DNA of 64,000 nucleotides, taken from the NCBI RefSeq assembly GCF_040496035.1, contig NZ_JBEPJZ010000001.1, forward strand, positions 1,674,001-1,738,000. Direction: 5' to 3'. Source of the DNA: Agromyces sp. SYSU T00194. GTDB taxonomy: Bacteria; Actinomycetota; Actinomycetes; Actinomycetales; Microbacteriaceae. The notes beneath the pieces were generated by a model. It did not search any database. It was not told the origin of the DNA and worked only from the letters and a program-made list of their open reading frames with translations. A program made the position numbers and the translations under genes. This document shows positions 8,569 through 16,679 of this stretch, one piece after another; within the stretch, counting starts at the first letter, position 1, and every line of letters starts with the position of its first letter.

Positions 8569-10092
8569 TCAGGTGCGCGGCGCGTGGGCCTCGAGGAACT
8601 CGTAGACCTCGGTCTGGTCGACGCCGGGGAACGTGCCGGTCGGCAGCGCCGCGAGCAGGCTCGTGGGCGTGCGGGCGGCGGGCCAGGAGGCATCCGCCCA
8701 CTGCTCCGCGAGCGCGTCGGGCGCGCGGCGGCAGCACGTCTCGTCGGGGCAGCGGCTCACCGACCGGTGCGCGGTCTCCCGGCCGCGGAACCACTTCACG
8801 TGGCCGAACGGCACGCCGACCGACACGGAGTACTCGCCCTCCTTGGCCTTCTCGATGCGCGAGGTGCACCAGAACGTGCCCGACGGGGTGTCGGTGTACT
8901 GGTACCAGGGGCTGAACCGGTCGGTCGCGTCGAAGACCGTACGGGCGGTCCAGTTGCGGCAGACCGTGGTGCCCTCGACCGCGCCGAGCGCGTCGGAGGG
9001 GAAGCGCACCGCGTCGTTCTCGTACGCCTTGATGATGGTGCCCGACTCGTGCACCTTCATGAAGTGCACGGGGATGTCCAGGCGCGCGGTGGCGAGGTTC
9101 GTGAAGCGGTGCGCGGCGGTCTCGTAGGAGACGGCGAAGTGGTCGCGCAGCTCCTCCATCGAGATGCGGCGGAGCTGCTTGGCCTCGGTGAGGAAGCGCA
9201 CGGCGGCCTGCTCGGGCAGCAGGATCGCCGCGGTGAGGTAGTTCGTCTCGACGCGCTGGCGCAGAAACTCGCCGTAGTTTCTCGGCTCGGCGTGGGCGAG
9301 CACGTGGCTCGCGAGGGCCTGGAGGATGGGCGAGCGCGAGTCGCGCGAGGGTGACTGCGAGGTCGGCAGGTAGATGCGCCCGTTGCGCTTGTCGGTGACC
9401 GAGCGCGTCGAGTGCGGCAGGTCGCCCACGTAGTGCAGCGAGTAGCCGAGGTGGCTGGCCATGTCGGCGACGAGCTGGTGCGAGACGGGACCGCCGGCGT
9501 GGCCGACCGCCTGGAGGAGCTCGGCCGCCCGGGCCTCCAGCTCGGGGAAGAAGTTGTCCCGGGCGCGCATCTCCTGGCGCAGCTCGGCGTTGGTGCGGCG
9601 GGCCTCCTCGGGCGTCGCCGCGCGCTCGCGGTGCAGCCGGTCGATCTCGTGATGCAGGGCGAGGATCGTCTGGAGGGTCTGGTCGTTCATGCCCTTGGAC
9701 ACGCGGAACGCGGGCAGGCCGAGCGCCTCGAACACCGGGCCGCGTTGGGCGCGCTCGACGGCGATCTCGAGGGCGTCGCGCGGGTTGGGTGCTTCGTCGC
9801 GGAGGAGCTCGTCGACCGTGGTGCCGAGCGCGAGGGCGATGGTGCGCAGCATCGAGAGCTTCGGCTCGCGGCGGCCGTTCTCGATCATCGAGACCTGGCT
9901 CGGCGCGCGGTCGACCGCCTGGGCGAGTTGCTCGAGGGTCATGCCTCGGGCGGTGCGGGCCTCGCGGATGCGGCGGCCGAGCGTCAGCGCGTCGATCTCG
10001 CCGTCCTGCTCGCCGTCCTGGCCGTCGGCCTCGGGGCGCGCCGCCTGACCCGCGATGCGGGTCGGTCGGGAGGCGCGATCGGCGATGACCAT
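8569..10092 (-). CDS. ramB: RamB/ScfR-type regulator (XRE HTH + short-chain fatty acyl-CoA regulator domain)
   Basis: A 507-residue regulator with an XRE helix-turn-helix at about residues 38-97 (LGRRIREARTARGMTLEQLA then SQVSMIENGRREPKL). An IrrE/ImmA-like domain without the HExxH zinc motif follows at about residues 195-315. The C-terminal ScfR-type domain ends in a cysteine-containing segment (RCPDETCCRR). This is the architecture of RamB, which controls acetate and glyoxylate-cycle genes in Corynebacterium and Mycobacterium. The isocitrate lyase and malate synthase genes lie 10 kb to the right, which fits that role. The ATG at 10092 is used because the HTH domain follows shortly after; upstream in-frame sequence is non-conserved. 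Symbol by analogy. Confidence 0.8.
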   Translation of the reverse strand: MVIADRASRPTRIAGQAARPEADGQDGEQDGEIDALTLGRRIREARTARGMTLEQLAQAVDRAPSQVSMIENGRREPKLSMLRTIALALGTTVDELLRDEAPNPRDALEIAVERAQRGPVFEALGLPAFRVSKGMNDQTLQTILALHHEIDRLHRERAATPEEARRTNAELRQEMRARDNFFPELEARAAELLQAVGHAGGPVSHQLVADMASHLGYSLHYVGDLPHSTRSVTDKRNGRIYLPTSQSPSRDSRSPILQALASHVLAHAEPRNYGEFLRQRVETNYLTAAILLPEQAAVRFLTEAKQLRRISMEELRDHFAVSYETAAHRFTNLATARLDIPVHFMKVHESGTIIKAYENDAVRFPSDALGAVEGTTVCRNWTARTVFDATDRFSPWYQYTDTPSGTFWCTSRIEKAKEGEYSVSVGVPFGHVKWFRGRETAHRSVSRCPDETCCRRAPDALAEQWADASWPAARTPTSLLAALPTGTFPGVDQTEVYEFLEAHAPRT

Positions 10093-10120
10093 GCATCGAT
10101 GCTCACACGGGCATGCGGGG

Positions 10121-10155
10121 AACGCAAACAGAAGAATGGCGGATCTTCTGCGTTT
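10121..10155. promoter_or_regulatory. Imperfect inverted repeat in the ramB/lipoprotein intergenic region
   Basis: AACGCA-AAC-AGAAGA at 10121-10135 faces TCTTCTGCGTTT at 10144-10155. The dyad sits 29 bases upstream of the ramB start and about 95 bases upstream of the divergent lipoprotein, a good position for autoregulation. The right arm, ATCTTCTGCG, resembles the arms of the dyad upstream of isocitrate lyase (ATCTTCCGCC and its mirror). Confidence 0.4.
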
Positions 10156-10250
10156 CGTCCACACCTGCGAGGCTTCCCGGGCGCCCTCTGGTTGACTGGG
10201 TCGCTCCGCACGTCTCGTTGCGGACCCGCCCCGACGACCGGAAGACCTCC

Positions 10251-10676
10251 ATGCGCCGCTCCAGCCTGTTCGCCCCCCTCGCCCTCTCCGCACTCCTGCT
10301 CGCCGGCTGCAGCGCGGGGCCGGCCGACCAGACGACCGAGGAGGCCTGCGGTGACCTGAACCGGGCGATGTCGGACCTCGCGGAGGGCATGGGCATCGAG
10401 GACGCGTTCGCCGAGGCATCCGCCGACCCGGCCCAGGCCGCGGAGCGGCTCGAGTCGTTCGCCGACACGCTGGCGCAGACCGCCGAGGACGAGATCGGCA
10501 ATGCCGAGGTGCGCGACGCCGCGCTCGCGTTCTCGACCCAGGTCGGTGCGTTCGCCGACGTGCTCGGCGACGCCGCCGCCGACCCCGAGAACGTCGACCT
10601 CGACGCCCTGACGAACACGGTGCAGGAGTTCACGGCGGCGTCGGAGGCGTTCGACGCGCTCTGCCCGGCGGCCTGA
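10251..10676 (+). CDS. Small secreted lipoprotein, function unknown
   Basis: A 141-residue lipoprotein. The N-terminus (MRRSSLFAPLALSALLLAGC) is a lipoprotein signal peptide with the lipidated cysteine at residue 20. The mature part is acidic, Ala-rich and helical (EACGDLNRAMSDLAEGMG, then regular Ala/Glu heptad-like stretches), with one further cysteine pair that may form a disulfide. I do not recognise a family. The ATG at 10251 is chosen because the signal peptide begins there; it lies divergently from the RamB-type regulator. No functional link to neighbours is evident. Confidence 0.72.
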   Translation: MRRSSLFAPLALSALLLAGCSAGPADQTTEEACGDLNRAMSDLAEGMGIEDAFAEASADPAQAAERLESFADTLAQTAEDEIGNAEVRDAALAFSTQVGAFADVLGDAAADPENVDLDALTNTVQEFTAASEAFDALCPAA

Positions 10677-10708
10677 ACCGTCCGGCTGCGGTGCTCGCCC
10701 GGGCCTGA

Positions 10709-10768
10709 GGCGCAGCGCTCGGCGGCGCAGCGCTCGGCGGCGCAGCGCTCGGCCACTCAGCGCTCGGC
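10709..10768. repeat. Four 15-bp tandem repeats at the 3' end of the phosphotransferase gene
   Basis: Three exact copies of GGCGCAGCGCTCGGC (10709-10723, 10724-10738, 10739-10753) are followed by a diverged fourth copy, CACTCAGCGCTCGGC (10754-10768), which contains the stop codon of the phosphotransferase gene. The array looks like slippage expansion of the last codons of that gene beyond its stop. Confidence 0.85.
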
Positions 10769-11902
10769 CAGGAGTGCTGCGAGCACGTGCCCGGCGCTCG
10801 CCGCGATCGCCGGGTTCCGTTCGGCGACGTGGGCGAGTTGGGCGAGCGCCTGCAGCAGGGCCCAGCCCCGACCCCGGGACCACTCGGCGTCGTCGGCGCC
10901 GACGGCCTCGCGGTAGGCTGCGCGCTCGGCGGGGTCGAGCAGGTTCCACGCGACGCGGTGCTCGCTCGCCGGGTCGCCGAGCCCCATCGTGCCGAAGTCG
11001 AGCACGCCGGCGAGGCGGTCGCCGCGTCCTGCGGCTACGTGGGCCGCGGGGAGAGCGGCTCCGGGGGGACCTGCCGCGGGGAGTGCAGGTGCAGGGGCAC
11101 CTGCCGCGGGGAGGCCGCCGACGAGCACGTTGCCGGGGGAGAGGTCGCCGTGGATCCACGTGCGCCGGGCCGGACGCGGCGCGGTGCGGGCGTCGTGCCA
11201 GACGGCTCGGAGGGCGCGGGCGTCGACGGGGCGTTCCCGTTCGAGCCGGCCGAGCCGGTCGCGCGCGAACGCGTCCTCCTCGTCGAGCGGATGCGGCCAG
11301 GCGGTCGTCGGCGCGCCGGTCGGATCGAGTGCGCGCATGGCGCGGGCGAAGGTCGCCAGGTCGCGCGCGAGGGCCAGGCGGGGAGCCGGCACGGGGCCCG
11401 GGACGTCCGTCGTACCCGGGGCATCCGTCGCGCCCCTCACCACGGGGTGCGTGCCCGCGAGCCAGCGGCAGACGGTCCAGTGCCACGGGTAGCCCTCGGC
11501 GGGCGCGCCGAGCGCGAGCGGCACCGGCACCGCGACCGGCAGGCGCGGCGCGATGCGGGGCAGCCAGCGGAACTCGCGCTCGAGCGGCGCGGCCGCCCAG
11601 GCGACGCGCGGCATGCGCACGGCCAGGTGGTCGCCCAGGCGGTACATGGCGTTGTCGGTGCCGTGCGAGGGCGCCGGATGCACCGGGAGGTGCGCCCAGG
11701 CGGGGAACCGCCCGGCGACGAGGCGCTGTGCGAGCGCGGCGTCGGTGTGCATGTCGGGGGTGCCGCGCACCTCGGCGGCGCCGGGCATCGCCGGGTCGCC
11801 TGGCGTCTCGTCGGTGCTGGGCGTCTCGTCGGTGCTGGGCGTTCCGTCGGCGCTGCCCGCCCCGTCGCAGCGATGCGCCCCGTCGTCGTGCGCGCGCGTC
11901 AT
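10757..11902 (-). CDS. Aminoglycoside phosphotransferase-fold (APH) kinase-like protein
   Basis: A 381-residue APH-family protein. The catalytic loop reads WIHGDLSPGNVLVG (Asp as base, Asn as magnesium ligand) and the metal-binding segment GVLDFGTMGLGDP follows. The N-terminal ATP-binding lobe contains NAMYRLGDHLAVRMPR. Two low-complexity insertions are unusual: STDETPSTDETP near residues 24-35, and a 30-residue Pro/Ala stretch between the catalytic loop and the DFG motif, both encoded by short tandem DNA repeats. Many family members phosphorylate metabolites rather than antibiotics, so resistance should not be assumed. The ATG at 11902 is favoured over one 30 codons upstream, whose sequence lacks family similarity. 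Confidence 0.8.
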   Translation of the reverse strand: MTRAHDDGAHRCDGAGSADGTPSTDETPSTDETPGDPAMPGAAEVRGTPDMHTDAALAQRLVAGRFPAWAHLPVHPAPSHGTDNAMYRLGDHLAVRMPRVAWAAAPLEREFRWLPRIAPRLPVAVPVPLALGAPAEGYPWHWTVCRWLAGTHPVVRGATDAPGTTDVPGPVPAPRLALARDLATFARAMRALDPTGAPTTAWPHPLDEEDAFARDRLGRLERERPVDARALRAVWHDARTAPRPARRTWIHGDLSPGNVLVGGLPAAGAPAPALPAAGPPGAALPAAHVAAGRGDRLAGVLDFGTMGLGDPASEHRVAWNLLDPAERAAYREAVGADDAEWSRGRGWALLQALAQLAHVAERNPAIAASAGHVLAALLAER

Positions 11903-12051
11903 CGGGCCACGGTAGCGCGGGTCCGTGCAGCCCGGGTCGCACGGGCCGGCCGTGGCGCGTCGGGTCCACGGAAGCGACGGCCACGCCGGCATCCATGCCA
12001 GCGACGGAATGCCATCGACGGAATGTCAGTGGCGCCTGATCGAATGGAGTC

Positions 12052-13857
12052 ATGGCAGAGGTGGGCGCACGCGGAGCGAACGGGCGGGTCGACGACCCGT
12101 TCGAGGCCCCGGCGCGCCTGCCCGCCCTCGACGAGATCGACATCGAGTGGCAGCGCTTCGACGACGACGTCGCGGACTGGGCCGAAGCGGTCGCATCCGG
12201 GGAGGGCGCGCGGGCGCTGCTCCCGGAGGGCTCGCAGCGTGACGCGCTGGGTGGCGACGGGTACGGGTTCGGCGGGTCCATCGGCGTCGACGATCCCGAT
12301 GCGCAGGTGGTGCGGCCCGAGCACCTGCTCGACCTCCTCGTCTCCGAGGTCGCCTCGCTCACCGCGCAACTCGAGCGCACCGCCGCGCGGCGGGCCCGCC
12401 TGATCGAGCGCGCACGGGTGCGGGCCGCCGATCTCGAGGAGGCCCGGGCCGCCGAGCGCGCGGCGATGGGCCTGCGGGTCGAACCGCCGTCGCGGCGGGC
12501 CGAGTTGGCGCATCGGTCGGTGACCGCGGAGGTGGCGTGCGCGACGCGTTCGCCCGAGGCGACCGTCGCGCGATGGCTGGCGGATGCATCGCGGCTGGCC
12601 GACGGTGCGGATGCGACGCTGCGCGCGGCGGAGTCCGGGCGCATCTCGTTCGGGCATGCGCGCACGATCGCCGACGAGCTGTCGTCGCTGCCGGTCGCGG
12701 CGCGCGCGGCGTACGAGTCGGCGGTGCTGCCGGTCGCCGAGCGTACGACGCACGCGCAGTTTCGTCGCCGGGCGCGCCGGCTGCGGGAGCGGATGCATCC
12801 CGACACCATCGATGTGCGCTGCGCGGCGGCGACCGCGGAACGCCACGTCCGGGTGGCTGGCGACCGCGACGGCATGGCCTGGCTCACCGCGTTCCTTCCG
12901 GCGGCGACCGCGCACCGCATCGATGCGCGGCTGACCGAGTTCGCGGGCACGATGGGCACGGGTGGCACGGGTGGCACGGGTGGCACGGGTGGCACGGGTG
13001 GCGGCGACGGCTCGGGTGGCTTCGGAGATGCGGCGTCCGATGCGCGCACGATCACCCAGCTGCGCGCCGATGTGCTCGCCGACCTGCTGCTCGAGGGCGA
13101 GGCGGCCGGAGTTCGGAACGACGGTGGCGTCGGCGGCGATCGCGACGATGGCGCGTGCACGTGCCGGCACCGCGCGCACGGCGGTGCAGGCGTCGACGAG
13201 GAGTCCCGCGGTACCGAGGGGCGAGCGGCGCGCAGGGGCATCCGCCCGACCGTGTCGGTGACCGTGCCGGCGCTCACCCTGCTCGGGCGGGGCGACGAGC
13301 CCGCCGAACTCGAGGGATACGGGCCGATCCCGGTCGAGGCGGCCCGCGAGCTCGCCGGTGATGCCGCGAGCTGGACGCGGCTGCTCACGCACCCGGAGCG
13401 GGGCGCGATCCTCTCCGTGGGCCGCGACCGCTACGCGGTGCCTCCCGACCTCCGCGCCTGGCTGCGGGTTCGCGACGGCACCTGCCGGTTCCCCGGGTGC
13501 ACGGCCCGCGCGGAGCGCTGCGAGGTCGACCACACGCGCGACTGGGCCGACGGCGGCGAGACGCGTCACGACAACCTGGCGCACCTCTGCGCGCGGCACC
13601 ACCACCTGAGACACGAGGGCGGGTGGCGCGTCGAGGCGCTGCCCGGCGGCCTCCTGCGCTGGCGGAGCCCCACAGGACGCGACTACGAGACCGGTCCCGA
13701 ACACTCCATCGGTGGAGGCCAGGCGGGTGCGGCTCCGCCGGGTGCGGCTCCGCCGGGTGCGGCTCGGCCGGGTGCGGCTCGGCCGGGTGCGCCGCCGCAG
13801 CGCGTCGATCCGTGGAACGTGCGGGACGCGGAGCCCGACGACGTCGTCCCGTTCTGA
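12052..13857 (+). CDS. DUF222 / HNH endonuclease domain protein (13E12-repeat family)
   Basis: A 601-residue protein with a DUF222 domain over about residues 90-430 and a C-terminal HNH nuclease domain at about residues 475-525. The latter shows CRFPGC, then CEVDHTRDWADGGETRHDNL and CARHHHL, i.e. the zinc cysteines and the HNH catalytic residues. Proteins of this 13E12 family are multicopy in many actinobacteria; their role in DNA cleavage or mobility is not settled. Two internal repeat tracts interrupt it: a Gly/Thr tract encoded by a 9-bp repeat near residues 302-316, and a Pro/Gly/Ala tail encoded by a 15-bp repeat. Confidence 0.87.
   Translation: MAEVGARGANGRVDDPFEAPARLPALDEIDIEWQRFDDDVADWAEAVASGEGARALLPEGSQRDALGGDGYGFGGSIGVDDPDAQVVRPEHLLDLLVSEVASLTAQLERTAARRARLIERARVRAADLEEARAAERAAMGLRVEPPSRRAELAHRSVTAEVACATRSPEATVARWLADASRLADGADATLRAAESGRISFGHARTIADELSSLPVAARAAYESAVLPVAERTTHAQFRRRARRLRERMHPDTIDVRCAAATAERHVRVAGDRDGMAWLTAFLPAATAHRIDARLTEFAGTMGTGGTGGTGGTGGTGGGDGSGGFGDAASDARTITQLRADVLADLLLEGEAAGVRNDGGVGGDRDDGACTCRHRAHGGAGVDEESRGTEGRAARRGIRPTVSVTVPALTLLGRGDEPAELEGYGPIPVEAARELAGDAASWTRLLTHPERGAILSVGRDRYAVPPDLRAWLRVRDGTCRFPGCTARAERCEVDHTRDWADGGETRHDNLAHLCARHHHLRHEGGWRVEALPGGLLRWRSPTGRDYETGPEHSIGGGQAGAAPPGAAPPGAARPGAARPGAPPQRVDPWNVRDAEPDDVVPF
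12955..12999 (+). repeat. Five copies of a 9-bp coding repeat
   Basis: GGCACGGGT is repeated five times without error inside the DUF222-HNH gene and encodes a flexible Gly-Thr-Gly linker. The unit length keeps the reading frame open. Confidence 0.9.
13725..13799 (+). repeat. Five copies of a 15-bp coding repeat
   Basis: Units of GGGTGCGGCTCCGCC or GGGTGCGGCTCGGCC, the fifth diverged, encode a GAAPP/GAARP tail just before the end of the HNH protein. The array is in frame. Confidence 0.88.
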
Positions 13858-13885
13858 GCGCGCCGCGACGTGCGTGCGTGGGGGC

Positions 13886-14055
13886 CCGACCGTCGCGGGT
13901 GCCTGACCGTCGCGGGTGCCTGACCGTCGCGGGTGCCCGACTGTCGCGGGTGCCTGACTGTCGCGGGTGCCTGACTGTCGCGGGTGCCTGACCGTCGCGG
14001 GTGCCTGACCGTCGCGGGTGCCCGACTGTCGCGGGTGCCTGACCGTCGCGGGTGC
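13886..14055. repeat. Minisatellite: ten 17-bp tandem copies
   Basis: Exactly ten contiguous 17-bp units of the form CCGACCGTCGCGGGTGC fill the space between two convergent genes. Units differ only at two positions: C or T at the second base and C or T in the middle (ACCG/ACTG). The last unit shares its final base with the stop codon of the amidohydrolase gene. There are no spacers, so it is not a CRISPR array. Since 17 is not a multiple of three, copy number can change freely in this non-coding stretch. Confidence 0.92.
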
Positions 14056-15713
14056 TACGCCCGATCCGCCGCGTAGACGCGCTCGCCCTCCACGAAGGTC
14101 TGCTCGACCTGCGTCAGGCCGATCTCCTCGTCGGGCCCGGCGAACGGGTCGCGGTCGAGCACCGCCAGGTCGGCGTACTTGCCGACCTCGACCGTGCCGG
14201 TCACGGTGTCGAGGTGGTTCACGTAGGCCGATCCCGCGGTGTACGCCGTGAGGGCGGTGCCGAGGTCGAGGCGCTGGCCGATGTAGAACGGGTCGTACTC
14301 GCCCTCCTCCAGACCGGGGGCCGACTTCCGGTTCACCGCGACGTGGATCGCCGACATCGGGTTCGGCGAGGTCACCGACCAGTCGCTGCCGGCCGCGAGC
14401 ACCGCGCCCGCACGCTGCAGGTCGGCGAACGGGTACTGCCACGCCGCACGCTCCTCGCCGATGAACGGCAGCGTGAGGTTCACCATCTGCGGCTCGTACG
14501 CCGCCCACAGCATCTGCATGTTCGCCACCACGTCGAGCTCGCGGAACCGCGCCACGTCGTCGGGGTGCACGATCTGGATGTGGGAGATGTGGTGCCGGTG
14601 GTCGCTGCGGCCGTTGCGGGCGATCGCCTGCTCCACCGCGTCGAGGCACTCGCGCACCGCACGGTCGCCGATCGCGTGGAAGTGCGCCTGGAAGCCCAGC
14701 GCGTCGAGCCGCGGCACGGCCTCGTTCAGCACCTCCGGGTCGATGAACGAGATGCCGGAGTTGTCCGACGGATGCCCGTGGCCGTCGCAGTAGGGCTCGA
14801 GCATCGAGGCCGTGAAGTTCTCCGGCACGCCGTCCTGCATGAGCTTGATGCTCGTCGACGCGAAGCGGCCGCCGCGGTAGGCGTCGCGCTTGGCGACCAG
14901 GTCGTCGATCTGCTCGATGCCGCGCGTGCGATCCCACCAGATCGCTCCGACCACCCGCCCCGTCAGCAGGCCCCGCTCGGCGGCGTGCACGTACGCGGGC
15001 CCGGCATCGCCGGCGTCGCCGTACGACCCGACGATCGCGTCCTGCCAGCCCGTCACGCCGAAGCCGTGCAGGTACTCCTGCCCCAGCAGCACCGCCTGCA
15101 GCAGCTCCTCGTCGGTCGTGCGCGGCAGCAACCGGTTCACGAGCGACATCGCCCCCTCGTGCAGCGTGCCCGACGGGTTGCCGTCGGCGTCGCGCTCGAT
15201 GCGGCCGTCGGCCGGGTCGGGGGTGTGCCGGTCGATGCCCGCCAGGCGCAGCGCCGCCGAGTTCACCCACGCGCCGTGTCCGTCGCGGTTCGGCAGGAAC
15301 GCGGGGCGGTCGGGCACCACGCGGTCGAGGTCGGCTGCGAGCGGCGTGCCGCCCGGGAACGCGCTCATCGTCCAGCCGCCGCCGAGCACCCACTCGTCGT
15401 CCGGACGCGCTGCCGCGTACTCGGCGATCATGTCCAGGTACAGCTGCGGCGTGCCGAACACGTCCGCGAGGTTGCAGCGCATCAGGTCGAGCCCGCCCCA
15501 CACGGGGTGCGCGTGCGCGTCCTGGAACCCCGGCACGAGCATCCGCCCGGCCAGGTCGACCTGCTCGGTGCGCGGGCCGATCAGCTCTCGCACCTCGTCG
15601 TGACCGACGGCGACGATGCGACCGCCGGTCACGGCGACCGCGGTCGCCCGCGTGCGCTGGGTGGTGGCCGTGAAGACCGGGCCGCCCGAGAAGACGAGGT
15701 CGGCGTGCTGCAT
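14055..15713 (-). CDS. YtcJ-like amidohydrolase (Amidohydro_3)
   Basis: A 552-residue metal-dependent hydrolase of the Amidohydro_3/YtcJ type. The N-terminal strand with the metal-binding motif GFQDAHAHPVWGG lies at about residues 74-88. A second cluster is FHAIGDRAVRECLD at about 335-350, then HHISHIQIVHPDD, and the C-terminal beta-sandwich returns with KYADLAVLDRDPFAG. The family hydrolyses N-acyl or cyclic amide substrates. It is the last gene of an operon with a polyamine-type ABC importer, 51 bases behind its second permease gene, so the substrate may enter through that importer. No secretion signal is seen. Confidence 0.83.
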   Translation of the reverse strand: MQHADLVFSGGPVFTATTQRTRATAVAVTGGRIVAVGHDEVRELIGPRTEQVDLAGRMLVPGFQDAHAHPVWGGLDLMRCNLADVFGTPQLYLDMIAEYAAARPDDEWVLGGGWTMSAFPGGTPLAADLDRVVPDRPAFLPNRDGHGAWVNSAALRLAGIDRHTPDPADGRIERDADGNPSGTLHEGAMSLVNRLLPRTTDEELLQAVLLGQEYLHGFGVTGWQDAIVGSYGDAGDAGPAYVHAAERGLLTGRVVGAIWWDRTRGIEQIDDLVAKRDAYRGGRFASTSIKLMQDGVPENFTASMLEPYCDGHGHPSDNSGISFIDPEVLNEAVPRLDALGFQAHFHAIGDRAVRECLDAVEQAIARNGRSDHRHHISHIQIVHPDDVARFRELDVVANMQMLWAAYEPQMVNLTLPFIGEERAAWQYPFADLQRAGAVLAAGSDWSVTSPNPMSAIHVAVNRKSAPGLEEGEYDPFYIGQRLDLGTALTAYTAGSAYVNHLDTVTGTVEVGKYADLAVLDRDPFAGPDEEIGLTQVEQTFVEGERVYAADRA

Positions 15714-15764
15714 GGTGGTGCTCCGTGTTCCGGGGTGATGCGTGGTGCGGCGGGGCGGATGCGG

Positions 15765-16679
15765 CTAGCTGCCGGTCATCGTCCGCGCGATCTGCGTCGC
15801 CGAGTCGCCCGCGCGACGCAGCACGAACGCGACGAACGCGAGCGCGACCAGCGTCAGCAGCAGCATCAGCGTCGAGACGGCGGCGATCTCGGGCCGCAGG
15901 CCCGTGCGCACCGCGCTCAGCACGTACACCGGCCACGGCGTCGCGCCCGAGACCTGCACGAACGCCGAGACGATCGTGTTGTCCAGGCTCAGCGTGAACG
16001 ACAGCAGGAAGCCGGCGAGCACGGCGGGCATGGCGAGCGGCAGCGTCACCTTGAAGAACGTCTTCAGGGGCGTCGCGTACAGGTCGGCGGATGCCTCCTG
16101 CAGCTGCGCGTCCAGGCCCGCGAGGCGGGCGCGCACGATGTAGGACACCACGGCGGTCGCGAACAGCGTGTGGCCGACGACCAGGCGCGCGATGCCGTTG
16201 TTGAACAGCGTCAGCCCGAAGTCCTGGCCGAGCGTCACCATCCAGGGCAGCAGCGCCACGGCGTCGACGATCTCGGGGGTGACCGACACGAGCAGCAGGA
16301 GCACGAGGAACCAGCCGACCCACTTGCCTGGCCGGCTCGCCATGGCGATGCCCGCGAGCGTGCCGAGCGTCGTGGCGATGAACGCCGCGATGATGCCCGA
16401 CTGGATCGAGACCATGACCGCGTTCTGGATCGCCGGCTTCTGGAAGATCGTGAGGAAGGCGTCGATGCCGAAGCCGTCCCACGCGACCAGCAGGCGGCCC
16501 GTGTTGAACGAGTAGATGACGATCACGATGATCGGCACGAAGAGGAACCCGAAGACGAGGATGCTCCACACCGTCAGCGCGATGTCGGACGCCGATTTCC
16601 GGGCCGGCCGGATCTCGGGAGCGGATGCCTCGGGGGCATCCGTCGTGCCGACCGCGGGTCGTTCGTTCAGGGCGGTCAT
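15765..16679 (-). CDS. Polyamine-type ABC transporter permease (PotC-like)
   Basis: A 304-residue inner-membrane permease of the binding-protein-dependent family with about six membrane helices after a 35-residue cytoplasmic N-terminus. The EAA loop that docks the ATPase is visible as EASADLYATPLKTFFKVTLP. Together with the neighbouring PotB-like permease, the PotA-like ATPase and a PotD-like binding protein it makes a complete importer for spermidine, putrescine or a related cation. The ATG at 16679 overlaps the stop of the partner permease (ATGA), confirming the start. Confidence 0.85.
   Translation of the reverse strand: MTALNERPAVGTTDAPEASAPEIRPARKSASDIALTVWSILVFGFLFVPIIVIVIYSFNTGRLLVAWDGFGIDAFLTIFQKPAIQNAVMVSIQSGIIAAFIATTLGTLAGIAMASRPGKWVGWFLVLLLLVSVTPEIVDAVALLPWMVTLGQDFGLTLFNNGIARLVVGHTLFATAVVSYIVRARLAGLDAQLQEASADLYATPLKTFFKVTLPLAMPAVLAGFLLSFTLSLDNTIVSAFVQVSGATPWPVYVLSAVRTGLRPEIAAVSTLMLLLTLVALAFVAFVLRRAGDSATQIARTMTGS

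Noticed and set aside
6638-10096. A long minus-strand frame joining the cupin to a sequence running through the flavoenzyme and RamB genes
   Set aside because: Only its last 122 codons resemble a protein family. A GTG overlapping the flavoenzyme stop gives a sensible cupin start.
10757-11902. Antibiotic resistance role for the APH-fold protein
   Set aside because: The fold is shared by many metabolic kinases, and nothing in sequence or context points to aminoglycosides or macrolides.
12052-13857. DUF222-HNH gene as part of a mobile element
   Set aside because: No flanking inverted repeats, target duplications, integrase or group II/I intron features were seen. The neighbouring tandem repeats look like slippage, not element ends.
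13886-14055. Tandem array considered as a CRISPR
   Set aside because: The units are contiguous with no spacers, are shorter than usual CRISPR repeats, and no cas genes are nearby.
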